Source of the DNA: an uncultured Candidatus Saccharibacteria bacterium
GTDB taxonomy: Bacteria; Patescibacteriota; Saccharimonadia; Saccharimonadales; Saccharimonadaceae
Length of the DNA: 64,000 bases
Assembly (NCBI GenBank): GCA_946997535.1
Contig: CAMPVQ010000001.1
Span: 136,834 to 200,833, forward strand
Reading direction: 5' to 3'
The translations under genes and the position numbers were made by a program. Shown piece by piece: positions 18,565 through 27,399 of this stretch (position 1 is its first letter; each line of letters opens with the position of its first letter). The notes under the pieces were generated by a model. The model did no database searches. It had not been told where the DNA came from and saw nothing but the letters and a program-made list of their open reading frames with translations.

Positions 18565-20745
18565 TTATACCTTAAAGTCGTTACGACTGCTGGTAGCCTT
18601 CTTTAACTCACGGTCCGCCTTCTGACTCTTAGTGTATACGCCATTTAGGCTCGTTGAAACGGTGTGCTTGACGCGCGCAGCTTCCTCGGCGCGCTTCGCG
18701 TCATTCCAGCGGTCAAGTGTACCCACCAAGTAACCTGTAATCCGGCGCAAGCGCTCAAAACCGACTGGGCCATCCGACTCCTCGCGGCCACAAGATGGAC
18801 AAGTTGTGCCCGAGATGATACCCGAGAAGCCGCAGACCGGGTCAGAATCAACCGGGTGATTGACCGAGCCATAGCCTACGCCCTTCTCCTTCATGTGCCG
18901 AATTACCGCCTCAAAGGCCTCAATATTCTGGCTTGGGTCGCCATCAAGCTCAATATAAGTGATGTGCCCACCTAAGCATAACGCGTGGAACGGCGCTTCC
19001 TTGTCGATTTTATCAAAAGCACTAATCTTGTAATATACCGGCACGTGAAACGAATTAGTATAAAACTCGCGGTCAGTTACACCTTTAATTTTGCCATAGC
19101 GTTTTTGGTCCATTTTCGTGAATCGCCCTGATAGCCCCTCAGCTGGCGTTGCAAACATGCTAAAGTTGAGATGATACTTATCCTTATACTCGTTACACTT
19201 GTCGCGCATGTGGCGCACAATTTCCAAGCCCTTCTGCTCCATCGCATCTAACTCACCATGATGGTGACCTGTCATCGCCACCAAGGTCTCGGCTAGCCCG
19301 ATAAAGCCAATTGTCATTGAACCGTGCTTGATGACCGACTCGACCTTATCATCCATGCCCAGCTTATCGCTACCCATCCAGTTGCCTTCACCCATGAGGA
19401 ATGGGAACTCGCGCACTAGCTTTTCCTTCTGGAAGTTATAGCGGTCCATCAGCTGCTCCGCCACCATATCCATCAAATTATCTAAGTCCTGATAAAATGC
19501 CTTCCAGTCAGCTGCCTTACGCTCGCCAAGGCAAATACCGTGACGGATGCCAAGCCGTGGCAAGTTAATTGAGGTATAAGACAAGTTGCCACGCTGACAA
19601 GCCGTACCATTCGACTCTGAGAAGATTGACTCAAACACACGCGTGCGGCAGCCCATAGTGGCAATTTCACTACGGTAATCGTTTGGCCGATACCACTTTA
19701 AATTAAATGGCGCATCCAAGAACACAAAGTTCGGGAACAAGCGCCTGGACGACACCTTCATCGACAACTTAAACAAGTCGTAATTTGGGTCTTCAGGGTT
19801 ATAATTTACCCCTTCCTTCACCTTAAAAATGCTAATTGGAAAAATTGGCGTCTCATGGTGGCCAAGGCCAGCCTCAGTAGCTTTAAGCCACTGCTCAACC
19901 ACCAATCGACCAGCTGGCGTCATATCAGTGCCAAAATTCAAACTCGTAAATGGCACCTGCGCACCAGCACGGCTATGCATGGTATTAAGATTATGCACCA
20001 GCCCTTCCATCGCCTGATAAGTCTGACAAATCGTGTCCGCTTTAGCTAATTTAAAGACTTTCGCTGGCAATCCCTTGATGGCGTCAGGATAATTTAGCTT
20101 GGCTAATTCATCAGCAGCTACCGTCAAGTTCTGATCCGTTAAATCATTATATTCATTTAAAATGCGCTTGATAGACTTACGATAAGTCTTGTTAACTCCC
20201 GGCGCCATCGCGTAATCAAAGTTCGGAATGGCTTGACCACCATGCTGCTCGTTTTGATTGGACTGTAAAATAATCGCACACAATGCCGCATAACTACCAA
20301 TGCTATTTGGCGTCCTCAGGTAACCGTGACCGGTTGAGAAGCCACCATGGTCAAACAAAACGAGCGGGTCGGTCTGGCAACAAGTCAAAGTACCCGTTGC
20401 GTAAAAATCTAGGTCATGAATGTGGATATCGCCGTCGTCGTGGGCATGGGCGTGAGCAGGGCGGAGGAGGCAGGCGCGAGCGTAGGCTTTACTGCCTTGC
20501 TGGCCAAACTGCAACATTTTGCCCATGGCCGTGTCGCCGTTCACGTTTGCGTTCTCACGCTTGATGCTGCTTGAGTCCTTGGCGAGCGAGCCGGCAATGG
20601 TTCGATAGGCTCTCATTAACTGTACAATTAGCGCACTGATTTGATAATCTTCATTATTAGCGACAAATTTATCTTCTTTTACCCCTGTTGTCTCTCGTGC
20701 TACCCGCTTCACACACCTTGGTTTTGCTTGTACAGCTTCCTTCAT
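18565..20745 (-). CDS. nrdD: Anaerobic ribonucleoside-triphosphate reductase
   Basis: A 726-aa class III ribonucleotide reductase making dNTPs without oxygen. Visible: GDIHIHDLDFYATGTLTCC, GGQAIPNFDYAMAPG, GCRTRVFES (active-site Cys region), a Cys cluster CGFSGIISGTTCPSC and the glycyl-radical loop RRITGYLVGTLDRW near the C terminus. I chose ATG 20745 because a GGGGG Shine-Dalgarno precedes it. No ATP-cone domain is visible at the N terminus, which most NrdD proteins carry for allosteric activity control. The upstream region holds NrdR-like boxes. Confidence 0.93.
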   Translation of the reverse strand: MKEAVQAKPRCVKRVARETTGVKEDKFVANNEDYQISALIVQLMRAYRTIAGSLAKDSSSIKRENANVNGDTAMGKMLQFGQQGSKAYARACLLRPAHAHAHDDGDIHIHDLDFYATGTLTCCQTDPLVLFDHGGFSTGHGYLRTPNSIGSYAALCAIILQSNQNEQHGGQAIPNFDYAMAPGVNKTYRKSIKRILNEYNDLTDQNLTVAADELAKLNYPDAIKGLPAKVFKLAKADTICQTYQAMEGLVHNLNTMHSRAGAQVPFTSLNFGTDMTPAGRLVVEQWLKATEAGLGHHETPIFPISIFKVKEGVNYNPEDPNYDLFKLSMKVSSRRLFPNFVFLDAPFNLKWYRPNDYRSEIATMGCRTRVFESIFSESNGTACQRGNLSYTSINLPRLGIRHGICLGERKAADWKAFYQDLDNLMDMVAEQLMDRYNFQKEKLVREFPFLMGEGNWMGSDKLGMDDKVESVIKHGSMTIGFIGLAETLVAMTGHHHGELDAMEQKGLEIVRHMRDKCNEYKDKYHLNFSMFATPAEGLSGRFTKMDQKRYGKIKGVTDREFYTNSFHVPVYYKISAFDKIDKEAPFHALCLGGHITYIELDGDPSQNIEAFEAVIRHMKEKGVGYGSVNHPVDSDPVCGFSGIISGTTCPSCGREESDGPVGFERLRRITGYLVGTLDRWNDAKRAEEAARVKHTVSTSLNGVYTKSQKADRELKKATSSRNDFKV

Positions 20746-20779
20746 ATTCCCCCATTCTTGACTTTTGATTATATTACAC

Positions 20780-20828
20780 ACGCTTTATCTTGCGTGTATT
20801 TATGATTTTACTACACTGCATGTAGCGT
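20780..20828. promoter_or_regulatory. Candidate tandem NrdR boxes upstream of nrdD
   Basis: Two 16-bp imperfect palindromes: ACGC-N8-GCGT at 20780-20795 (embedded in a larger ACACGC...GCGTGT repeat) and ACAC-N8-GCGT at 20813-20828. Their starts are 33 bp apart, about three helical turns. Tandem NrdR boxes upstream of nrd genes are established in bacteria, usually 31-32 bp apart. A further GCGTGTAATA copy lies at 20844. Whether this genome encodes NrdR cannot be seen here. Confidence 0.4.
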
Positions 20829-20927
20829 GGTCAATATGCTTATGCGTGTAATATTTGCAACGAGTTATAGTGATGGCATCGAAATTATGTTTGCTATTTT
20901 AAAATTTCCCTGCCATAATACAACTAT

Positions 20928-21602
20928 ATGAAGGGGTTAAAAGTTGAGCATCTCAGCGTAGCAACCATTGAAGGCAAGCCAATTTTTCGCGACGTCACGC
21001 TCGATTTCCAAGACAACGCCCGCTACGCCTTACTGGGCCGCAACGGCTCCGGCAAGTCCACTCTGGTTAATGTCATCGCTGGTCACCCGCACTACCAAAT
21101 CACGGGTGGCAAAATCATCCTCGACGGCGAAGACATTACCCACCTCAAAGCTGACGAACGCGCCAAACGTGGCATCTTCCTTGCTATGCAGTATCCAGCC
21201 GAGATTCCGGGTGTAAGTTATGCGAACTTTTTGCGCACCAGCCTTGCCAAGCTAACTGATAACCAGTTTAACTTCCTCGAAGTATTAAACCAGCTACAAA
21301 CTGAGGCAGCCAACCTCGGCTTTCAGCACTTCGACTACAACCGCGACTTAAATGTCGGCTTTAGTGGTGGCGAGAAGAAAAAGTCTGAGATTCTGCAGAT
21401 GCTAATCTTAAAGCCACGCTTCGCCTTCCTCGACGAGCCCGACTCAGGTCTCGATAAAATCAGCGTCAAGTACTTAAGCTCCCGCCTGCGCGCGCTTCAC
21501 TACCCAACTACGCTAGTAATTATTTCGCACCACGACCAACTTTTAGCGGCCGTGCACCCAACCACCACTTACGACATGGAGCAATTTAATGCGATTGCCT
21601 AA
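20928..21602 (+). CDS. sufC: Fe-S assembly ATPase SufC
   Basis: A 224-aa ABC ATPase that energises the SufBCD scaffold. Walker A GRNGSGKST (about 37-45), ABC signature GFSGGEKKKSE and Walker B FAFLDEPDSGLD, a combination typical of SufC. First gene of sufCBDSU. CATAAT with an upstream TGC lies 8 nt before the ATG, so the transcript is nearly leaderless. It overlaps sufB by 14 nt. Confidence 0.94.
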   Translation: MKGLKVEHLSVATIEGKPIFRDVTLDFQDNARYALLGRNGSGKSTLVNVIAGHPHYQITGGKIILDGEDITHLKADERAKRGIFLAMQYPAEIPGVSYANFLRTSLAKLTDNQFNFLEVLNQLQTEAANLGFQHFDYNRDLNVGFSGGEKKKSEILQMLILKPRFAFLDEPDSGLDKISVKYLSSRLRALHYPTTLVIISHHDQLLAAVHPTTTYDMEQFNAIA

Positions 21603-22917
21603 CGGCCTCAGCGAAGACACCGTTCGCCAAATTAGCACCCTTAAACATGAACCTCAATGGATGCTCCGCCGCCGCTTACGCGCCTACCGTCAATTTATTA
21701 AAATGCCCATGCCAAAATTCGGTCCTAAATTAGATATTGATTTTGACAGCATTTGCTACTACGCCACCAAGTCTGACAAACCAACCACAGATTGGTCAGA
21801 CTTGCCTTCTGATATCCGTCAAACTTATGACCAAATCGGCCTGCCCGAAGCTGAACAAAAATACCTCGCTGGGCTCGGCGCACAATACGACTCCACTATC
21901 GTCTACCAAAATCTCAAGGCAGAGTGGGAAAACATGGGTGTGGTCTTTCTCGATACCGATACCGCCCTGCAACGCTACCCAGAACTATTTAAAAAATATT
22001 TTGGCACTGTCATACCAGCAAGCGACAATAAATTCGCCGCACTCAACACCGCCGTTTGGAGTGGTGGCAGCTTTATTTATGTCCCGCCGCACGTCAAATT
22101 AACCATCCCACTCCAAGCTTACTTTCGCATTAACATTGCTAATCTCGGTCAATTTGAACGCACCCTAATTATTGCCGACGAAGGCGCCGAGGTGCAATAT
22201 GTTGAAGGCTGTACCGCGCCAATTTATACGACCGATTCACTTCACGCCGCCGTAGTGGAGGTTGTTGCCTTAGCTAACTCACGCGTCCGCTACACCACCA
22301 TTCAAAACTGGTCAACTAACGTTCTCAACCTCACCACCCAGCGCATGCATATTTACGGCGATGCCCTTGGCGAGTGGATCGATGGCAATATCGGCTCCAA
22401 AATCACTATGAAATACCCATCTGTTGTCCTACTTGAACCGGGGGCGCGTGGTGATATCTTATCCCTCGGCGTAGCTAAAACCGGTCAAAATCAAGACAAC
22501 GGTGGCAAAGCGATTCACTTGGCACCACACACTTCTTCTACCATCATCGCTAAGTCAATCTCACTGGGCGGCGGCATTTGCTCGTATCGCGGCAAAATTT
22601 ACATTGATCAAGCAGCTGCCGACGCCAAAACCTCTACAAAATGCGACGCTCTCCTAATGGATGCGCAAAGTGTATCTAATACCTTTCCGAAAAATATTAT
22701 TGAGCGGCCAGACGCACAAATCGCTCACGAGGCCACCGTTAGTAAGGTTAGTGAAGAACAATTATTCTATATGATGAGCCGTGGTATCGACGAAGATGAA
22801 GCCACAGGCCTAATTGTCAACGGCTTTGTTGACCCAATCGTCAAAAACCTGCCAATGGAGTATGCCGTGGAACTAAATCGCCTAATTAACCTCAGTATGG
22901 AGGGTTCGGTAGGATGA
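21589..22917 (+). CDS. sufB: Fe-S assembly scaffold SufB
   Basis: A 442-aa SufB on which Fe-S clusters are built with SufC and SufD. The N terminus (EPQWMLRRRLRAYRQF) and AVWSGGSFIYVPPHV are family signatures. EGCTAPIY carries the conserved Cys of the core, followed by the beta-helix repeats and LFYMMSRGIDEDEATGLIV. Length is normal. The start overlaps sufC by 14 nt and the end overlaps sufD by 4 nt. Confidence 0.94.
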   Translation: MRLPNGLSEDTVRQISTLKHEPQWMLRRRLRAYRQFIKMPMPKFGPKLDIDFDSICYYATKSDKPTTDWSDLPSDIRQTYDQIGLPEAEQKYLAGLGAQYDSTIVYQNLKAEWENMGVVFLDTDTALQRYPELFKKYFGTVIPASDNKFAALNTAVWSGGSFIYVPPHVKLTIPLQAYFRINIANLGQFERTLIIADEGAEVQYVEGCTAPIYTTDSLHAAVVEVVALANSRVRYTTIQNWSTNVLNLTTQRMHIYGDALGEWIDGNIGSKITMKYPSVVLLEPGARGDILSLGVAKTGQNQDNGGKAIHLAPHTSSTIIAKSISLGGGICSYRGKIYIDQAAADAKTSTKCDALLMDAQSVSNTFPKNIIERPDAQIAHEATVSKVSEEQLFYMMSRGIDEDEATGLIVNGFVDPIVKNLPMEYAVELNRLINLSMEGSVG

Positions 22918-23360
22918 AATATATCACTAAATCCATTACGCGCGACTTCACACAAAAATATTTAATTGAGACCGGCACTAATTGCGCCTTTAAGTTTAAC
23001 TTTTACCATAAAAAACCAGGGCTACGCTCACGCATCCAAATCTTAATTATTGCTAGCAGCAAAGCTAAAGTGCGCGCCGACGCCACCATCACCATCACGC
23101 CAACCGCACCCCGCTCCGACGCTTGGCTTGAAATTCACGTTATCACGCGCGACCACGCCACCGTAGAGGCCGCACCGAATCTCGAAATCAACAACGACAC
23201 TGTCAAAGCCGGCCATGCCCTCAGCACAAAATACATTTCAGAAGATGAATTGTTTTACCTCATGAGCCGTGGTTTATCGCGCACAGCAGCCGAGAATTTG
23301 ATGCTCGATGGCATCGCAGCGCCGTACCGCAAGGAGGGGATTAAATTAAATGAATCGTAG
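22914..23360 (+). CDS. sufD: Minimal SufD-like protein
   Basis: A 148-aa protein in the sufD position. The C-terminal part (ISEDELFYLMSRGLSRTAAENLMLDG) matches the SufBD tail that binds SufC and closely parallels the SufB C terminus. The middle keeps only a few strands of the beta-helix (VRADATITITP, WLEIHVITRDHATVEAAP). Typical SufD is around 400 aa, so most of the helix and the N-terminal domain are gone. ATG overlaps sufB by 4 nt, and its end overlaps the sufS start by 11 nt. Assignment rests on position and the tail motif. Confidence 0.78.
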   Translation: MKYITKSITRDFTQKYLIETGTNCAFKFNFYHKKPGLRSRIQILIIASSKAKVRADATITITPTAPRSDAWLEIHVITRDHATVEAAPNLEINNDTVKAGHALSTKYISEDELFYLMSRGLSRTAAENLMLDGIAAPYRKEGIKLNES

Positions 23361-24504
23361 CAACTTCCCTTATTTTTCCAAAACCCACCCAATTTACCTC
23401 GACAGCGCAGCCACTAGCCTCAAACCCGCGGTAGTAATTGATGCTATCACTAGTTATTACACCGACCCAGCCAACATTGGCCGCTCCAATTATACTAGGG
23501 CCGGCGAGGTGACGGCACAATTTGCTGCTGCTCGTGCCACCGTGGCGCGTTTAATTAACTGCCGCCCCGATGAAATTATCTTCACTAGCTCCGCTACTGC
23601 CAGTTTGAATGCCATTATGCACTTTTTACAACCTATAGTTGGCGCTCAAGACACTATTGTGCTAACGCCTTACGAGCATAATTCAAATTACTTACCTTGG
23701 GTACATTTGTCCCATATATCAGATTGCAAATTAAACTTTTTGGCGCACGACCAACCGACTTGCCCGCCACCTAAATTGTTTTCCTATGCCCTAGCAGACA
23801 ACGTAACCGGCTGCCAACATCACTTTCCGCAATTTGCCAAAGCCGTCCATCAAGCGGGTGGCTGGGTAGCAATCGATGCCAGCCAAGCCATTGGCCATTA
23901 TCCGGTCGACGTCAAGCAACTCGACTGCGATTTTCTCGCCTTCAGCGGGCACAAACTCTACGCCCCCACTGGTATTGGTGTACTTTATATAAGGCGTGAA
24001 TTACAAGCCAAACTCACACCAGTAGCATTCGGCAGCGAAACCTTTAGCCAGCTTGATCCAGTTCATCACCAGTTCACCTTGCTTGATACGCCCGCCAAAT
24101 TCGAACCCGGCACACCTCACATTGCCGGCGCCCTTGGCCTCACCGCTGCTATAAATTATCTCAATAATATCGGGTGGGATAATATCACCGCACATTTTCA
24201 AGCGCTTAAAAATACCGTAAGAGAACAACTCGCCGCACACGACTTCGCGCGCTACTGCGTAGGGTACTCCGGCACAATGCTTAGCCTAGCAAAGCCACGC
24301 CTTAGTCCGCATGACATCACCATGCTACTGAGCGATAATTATAACATCAATGCCCGTGGTGGCCGCCTCTGTAACGACCTTTACTTGCAATATCTCAATT
24401 TACCATCCGGCGTCGTGCGAGCGTCATTCGGCATCTATACTACTAGTGAAGAAATAGCACAATTCTGCGCCGCCTATTCAGCCGTCATCAAGGAGCTAGC
24501 GTGA
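23350..24504 (+). CDS. sufS: Cysteine desulfurase SufS
   Basis: A 384-aa PLP enzyme that takes sulfur from cysteine as a persulfide for SufU/SufB. Visible: IYLDSAATSLKP at the N terminus, PYEHNSNYLPW, the PLP Lys202 in FSGHKLYAPTG and the catalytic Cys341 in ARGGRLCNDLYL. Normal length. Its stop TGA overlaps the GTG start of sufU, so the pair is coupled, as in the SufS-SufU partnership known from Gram-positive bacteria. Confidence 0.94.
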   Translation: MNRSNFPYFSKTHPIYLDSAATSLKPAVVIDAITSYYTDPANIGRSNYTRAGEVTAQFAAARATVARLINCRPDEIIFTSSATASLNAIMHFLQPIVGAQDTIVLTPYEHNSNYLPWVHLSHISDCKLNFLAHDQPTCPPPKLFSYALADNVTGCQHHFPQFAKAVHQAGGWVAIDASQAIGHYPVDVKQLDCDFLAFSGHKLYAPTGIGVLYIRRELQAKLTPVAFGSETFSQLDPVHHQFTLLDTPAKFEPGTPHIAGALGLTAAINYLNNIGWDNITAHFQALKNTVREQLAAHDFARYCVGYSGTMLSLAKPRLSPHDITMLLSDNYNINARGGRLCNDLYLQYLNLPSGVVRASFGIYTTSEEIAQFCAAYSAVIKELA

Positions 24505-26694
24505 GTCAGCCCTTGCTTAACGAAATTTTGTTCCGTTCCAAGCACCCCAGCTACCGGACTCTGCCCGGTAGCCAAGTTGGTTTGACCACCTGCACTGTTC
24601 GGGCGGAGCACCGGTCCTGTGGTGACAGCTTGACGCTGACGTTTTACTTGCGGGATGGCATCGTCAACTACGGCGTGATTAGCGGTAACCTCTGTGCGAT
24701 TGCGAACTGCGGGGCTGAGCTGCTGGTCGAGCGAGCGCGTGGTGGGTCGCTCGCTAGTCTTAGCAGCCTCAGTACTGCTGACTTGCTGGCTGGTCTCCAA
24801 TTTGACGCTACTAGCCTGCTCGCTAATCCGGTTCGGCTGCGCTGCTTTGAGCTGGGGTTGCAAGCGCTGCGGAGCCATTGATGGCGGCACCACAACATTC
24901 TTTCCACCCACCGGCCACGCCCAAATAGTCTTATTATATTGGGTTTCGTTATCATCTTCAATGCGCTTCACACGATTTAGCTGCCTAGAGCGCGCAATCC
25001 AATCATTACCACTTATACCGCCATCGCAATAAGTAGCTTCCCATGGATTAATTGTTTGACTACCCCATAATTCATATAACGCCTGACCACCACAAGTTTC
25101 AAATGTACACTGATTCATAAACTTAGCTATACTCTCGGTAGTATCATAATAAGTCAACCACGGTGCATTAAACGCTGGTTTTGGCTTGTTTGCCCTAGTA
25201 CCTAATAAATATTTGCTGTCAACGGAAACGTCAATCCCCCAACAATCGCCTTGACTAGACGCAATACAACCAGCCTGTAGATATTTAAATTGCGTAAAGC
25301 TATCTACGCCATAACGGCTCATAGCAAAATACATCATAGCACCCCACTCATAGCTATTGATCCAATGTTCATTTTTCTTAGAATTATTCTGGGCTAGATA
25401 CATTTCATCAATATTATTATTACTTCCGTGTACATTAGTAACATCACTTAACCAAATACCATCAAATAACGTACCTTGTTGCAAAAATGCTGGCGGAGTC
25501 GCCCAAGGCTGCAATGGGTGACATTCACCTAAATAATCTCTGTGATCAGTTTTACTAGAGCAAGTTGGCGACGGCTTTCTAAATTCATTCTGCGTAAAGC
25601 CTACCTCAAAGCTATAGTTATTATGCTGAGGTGACATTGGTTTATCCACCACATCACGACGTTGCACTTTGTAATTATACCGCGGGATATATGTCCAATG
25701 TCTAATGTAATCACTTTTAGTAAGCGTACCCGACTGGCTTGTCTGATATTTTTCCTTTGGCACCTCTACCACATTCGCCCAGTGTTTCTTATCATAATCA
25801 TACCACTCACCAAATTGGCTATTATCACCAGTGCCATCAGGTACCACTCTCCATTCGCCCTCGCCGTTCGGCACCACGGGAATAAATTTTGTTTCCTTTG
25901 ACTGCGGCAAAACAACTTTACATTTGTTAAATTCACTATTACCCGACACACAATCACCCTTTGGCCAAACCACCAATGGCTTAAGCACTTTATACGACCT
26001 ACCACTCACAGAGTATACTGTTGCAAAGTAACGCCCAGCCGATAAATTGCCAAAATCAAACGTTATGCTGGTGCCGTCACCACTATCACCCATGCTCTCT
26101 TCTTTAGTACGACTAACAATAGATTTACCCGACTGATCAAATAATTCAACTGATTTAATACCAAATAAATTCTCGCCCTTAACGCTAGCTTGCACTTCCT
26201 CGCCATCACGATATTCCCAGCTACTCATTTTATCTTCTACTACTGGCTCAGGCGCAGGCTTAGCAGTAATTGTATACTGTACCTCACCACGATAATTACC
26301 CGCCGGCAAGTCAGCTTTTGGCCTAGCTTCATACATCACCGACACCGGCTGATTATTCTCGCTACTAATTTCACCTTCACTCTTCAGCTTATCACCCTCT
26401 AAATAGCCCCAAACGTTGTCAGATTGGTTCTGTTCTGTTGCTAAATTTATTTGATGCTTAGTGTTATTAAGCTTAAGTTCGTGTAGTTTCAAGCTCAATC
26501 GATAGCCATACTGACACTCGCCCTTCGGTGTAATCACACTACTCGCCTGATACTTACCATTTATATTGCTTAGCTGTACCGGAGGCACTAATTCCAATCC
26601 TACACTGTCCGCCGCCTTAGCATTGCTCGCTAAAACTACCGTCCAAAATAATTACACTAACCGCCACGACTGCCCACTTAAAAACGCGGTTCAT
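24474..26694 (-). CDS. Secreted FGE/C-type-lectin-like protein with disrupted signal peptide
   Basis: A surface-type protein. From ATG 26694 the frame gives NRVFKWAVVAVSVII and breaks. One added base in a T4 run (26645-26648) would continue into a full Sec signal peptide (WTVVLASNAKAADS) and the long frame, which is open from TTG 26597 to 24474. Two Ig/beta-rich segments come first (about 1-225). An FGE/C-type-lectin-like region follows (about 240-570: EWYDYDKKHWANVVEVP, WTYIPRYNYKV, SYEWGAMMYFAMSRYGV, CTFETCGGQALYEL). The last two motifs resemble the DGR target at 63.5-64 kb. The final ~135 residues are Ser/Thr/Gln-rich and lie wholly antisense to sufU, so the true 3' end is uncertain. Confidence 0.7.
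24501..24881 (+). CDS. sufU: SufU-type sulfur transfer protein
   Basis: A 126-aa SufU that accepts the persulfide from SufS. The metal ligands C40-x-D42, C65 and C115 are all present (RSCGDSLTL, GNLCAIANCG, PVRLRCFELG). The start is GTG, overlapping the sufS stop. Codon use differs from its neighbours: by my reading the 23 Leu and 14 Ser codons include no TTA, CTA or TCA, although TTA and CTA are common in sufS. Those are exactly the codons that would create stops in the long minus-strand frame lying opposite. GC also looks higher than in sufS. Confidence 0.9.
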   Translation: MSQPLLNEILFRSKHPSYRTLPGSQVGLTTCTVRAEHRSCGDSLTLTFYLRDGIVNYGVISGNLCAIANCGAELLVERARGGSLASLSSLSTADLLAGLQFDATSLLANPVRLRCFELGLQALRSH

Positions 26695-26815
26695 GATAAC
26701 TCCAAACTATGATTTAATATTTTTGTTTAATGATTACAGTACCATTATAGCGCGAAAAATTTAAAATAAAACACTAGACAAAACAAAAATAGTGTGATAC
26801 TATTGTAGTCGTTAA

Positions 26816-26891
26816 GGGTTGATAGCTCAGTTGGTAGAGCACGGGCCTCTTAAGCCTGGTGTCGAGGGTTCGAGCCCCTCTCAACCCACCA
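26816..26891 (+). tRNA. tRNA-Lys (CUU)
   Basis: Acceptor GGGTTGA/TCAACCC, anticodon arm CGGGC-CTCTTAA-GCCTG giving CUU, T-loop GTTCGAGCC, CCA encoded. Nearly identical to tRNA-Lys(UUU) at 35753. Confidence 0.95.
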
Positions 26892-26899
26892 GATTTTAT

Positions 26900-26920
26900 G
26901 CGACCATTTGGTCGCTTTTT
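26900..26920 (+). terminator. Intrinsic terminator after tRNA-Lys(CUU)
   Basis: GCGACC-ATTT-GGTCGC followed by five T, starting 9 nt after the tRNA CCA end. Confidence 0.85.
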
Positions 26921-26958
26921 GTTTAGCCTCATCAAATAGCTTGTGCTATAATTAAACT

Positions 26959-27381
26959 ATGAAAGTTATCCGTCGACTCACTCTTTTTGGAGCCGCACTT
27001 ATTACCTTGGCTAGTGCTTCACAGCTCTGGTTGGGTGTTAATCCAGCCACTTCTAGCCTCGACAAACTCATTCAACGCCTCAAATTTAGCAATATGACGA
27101 TTAGCGTTGATTTTCTAAGCCAAGTCACCCTCGCCAACATCATTACTGGGCTTTGCGTCATCTTACTACTCGCTGCCGTAACCGGCTTTAAATCAATTGC
27201 TTGGCTGGCAATCGTCTGTCACATTCTCGTCGGGGCATTTATTATATTCGCAACCAATTCTAACCTCGATAGTTTAGTCAGCCCACACGCCGGCTGGGGT
27301 ATTTGGCTCGCCATCTTAAGCGTGATTATCTCTCTCGTGGCGCTATTCTGGCCGAAGCTCAAGGTGCCTGACGCCAAATAA
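26959..27381 (+). CDS. Four-helix integral membrane protein, unknown
   Basis: A 140-aa protein with about four membrane segments (roughly 7-27, 55-77, 80-98, 112-132) and a short outside loop with SSLDKLIQRLKFSN between the first two. No domain recognised. TGC TATAAT lies exactly 6 nt before the ATG, so it is probably leaderless. The XRE gene starts 18 nt after its stop but has its own promoter. Confidence 0.75.
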   Translation: MKVIRRLTLFGAALITLASASQLWLGVNPATSSLDKLIQRLKFSNMTISVDFLSQVTLANIITGLCVILLLAAVTGFKSIAWLAIVCHILVGAFIIFATNSNLDSLVSPHAGWGIWLAILSVIISLVALFWPKLKVPDAK

Positions 27382-27399
27382 CCGTGGTATAATAATCAC

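Noticed and set aside
24474..24881. Treating the minus frame here as proof that sufU is spurious
   Set aside because: sufU keeps all four metal ligands, length and operon coupling, so it is real; the antisense extension is the uncertain partner.
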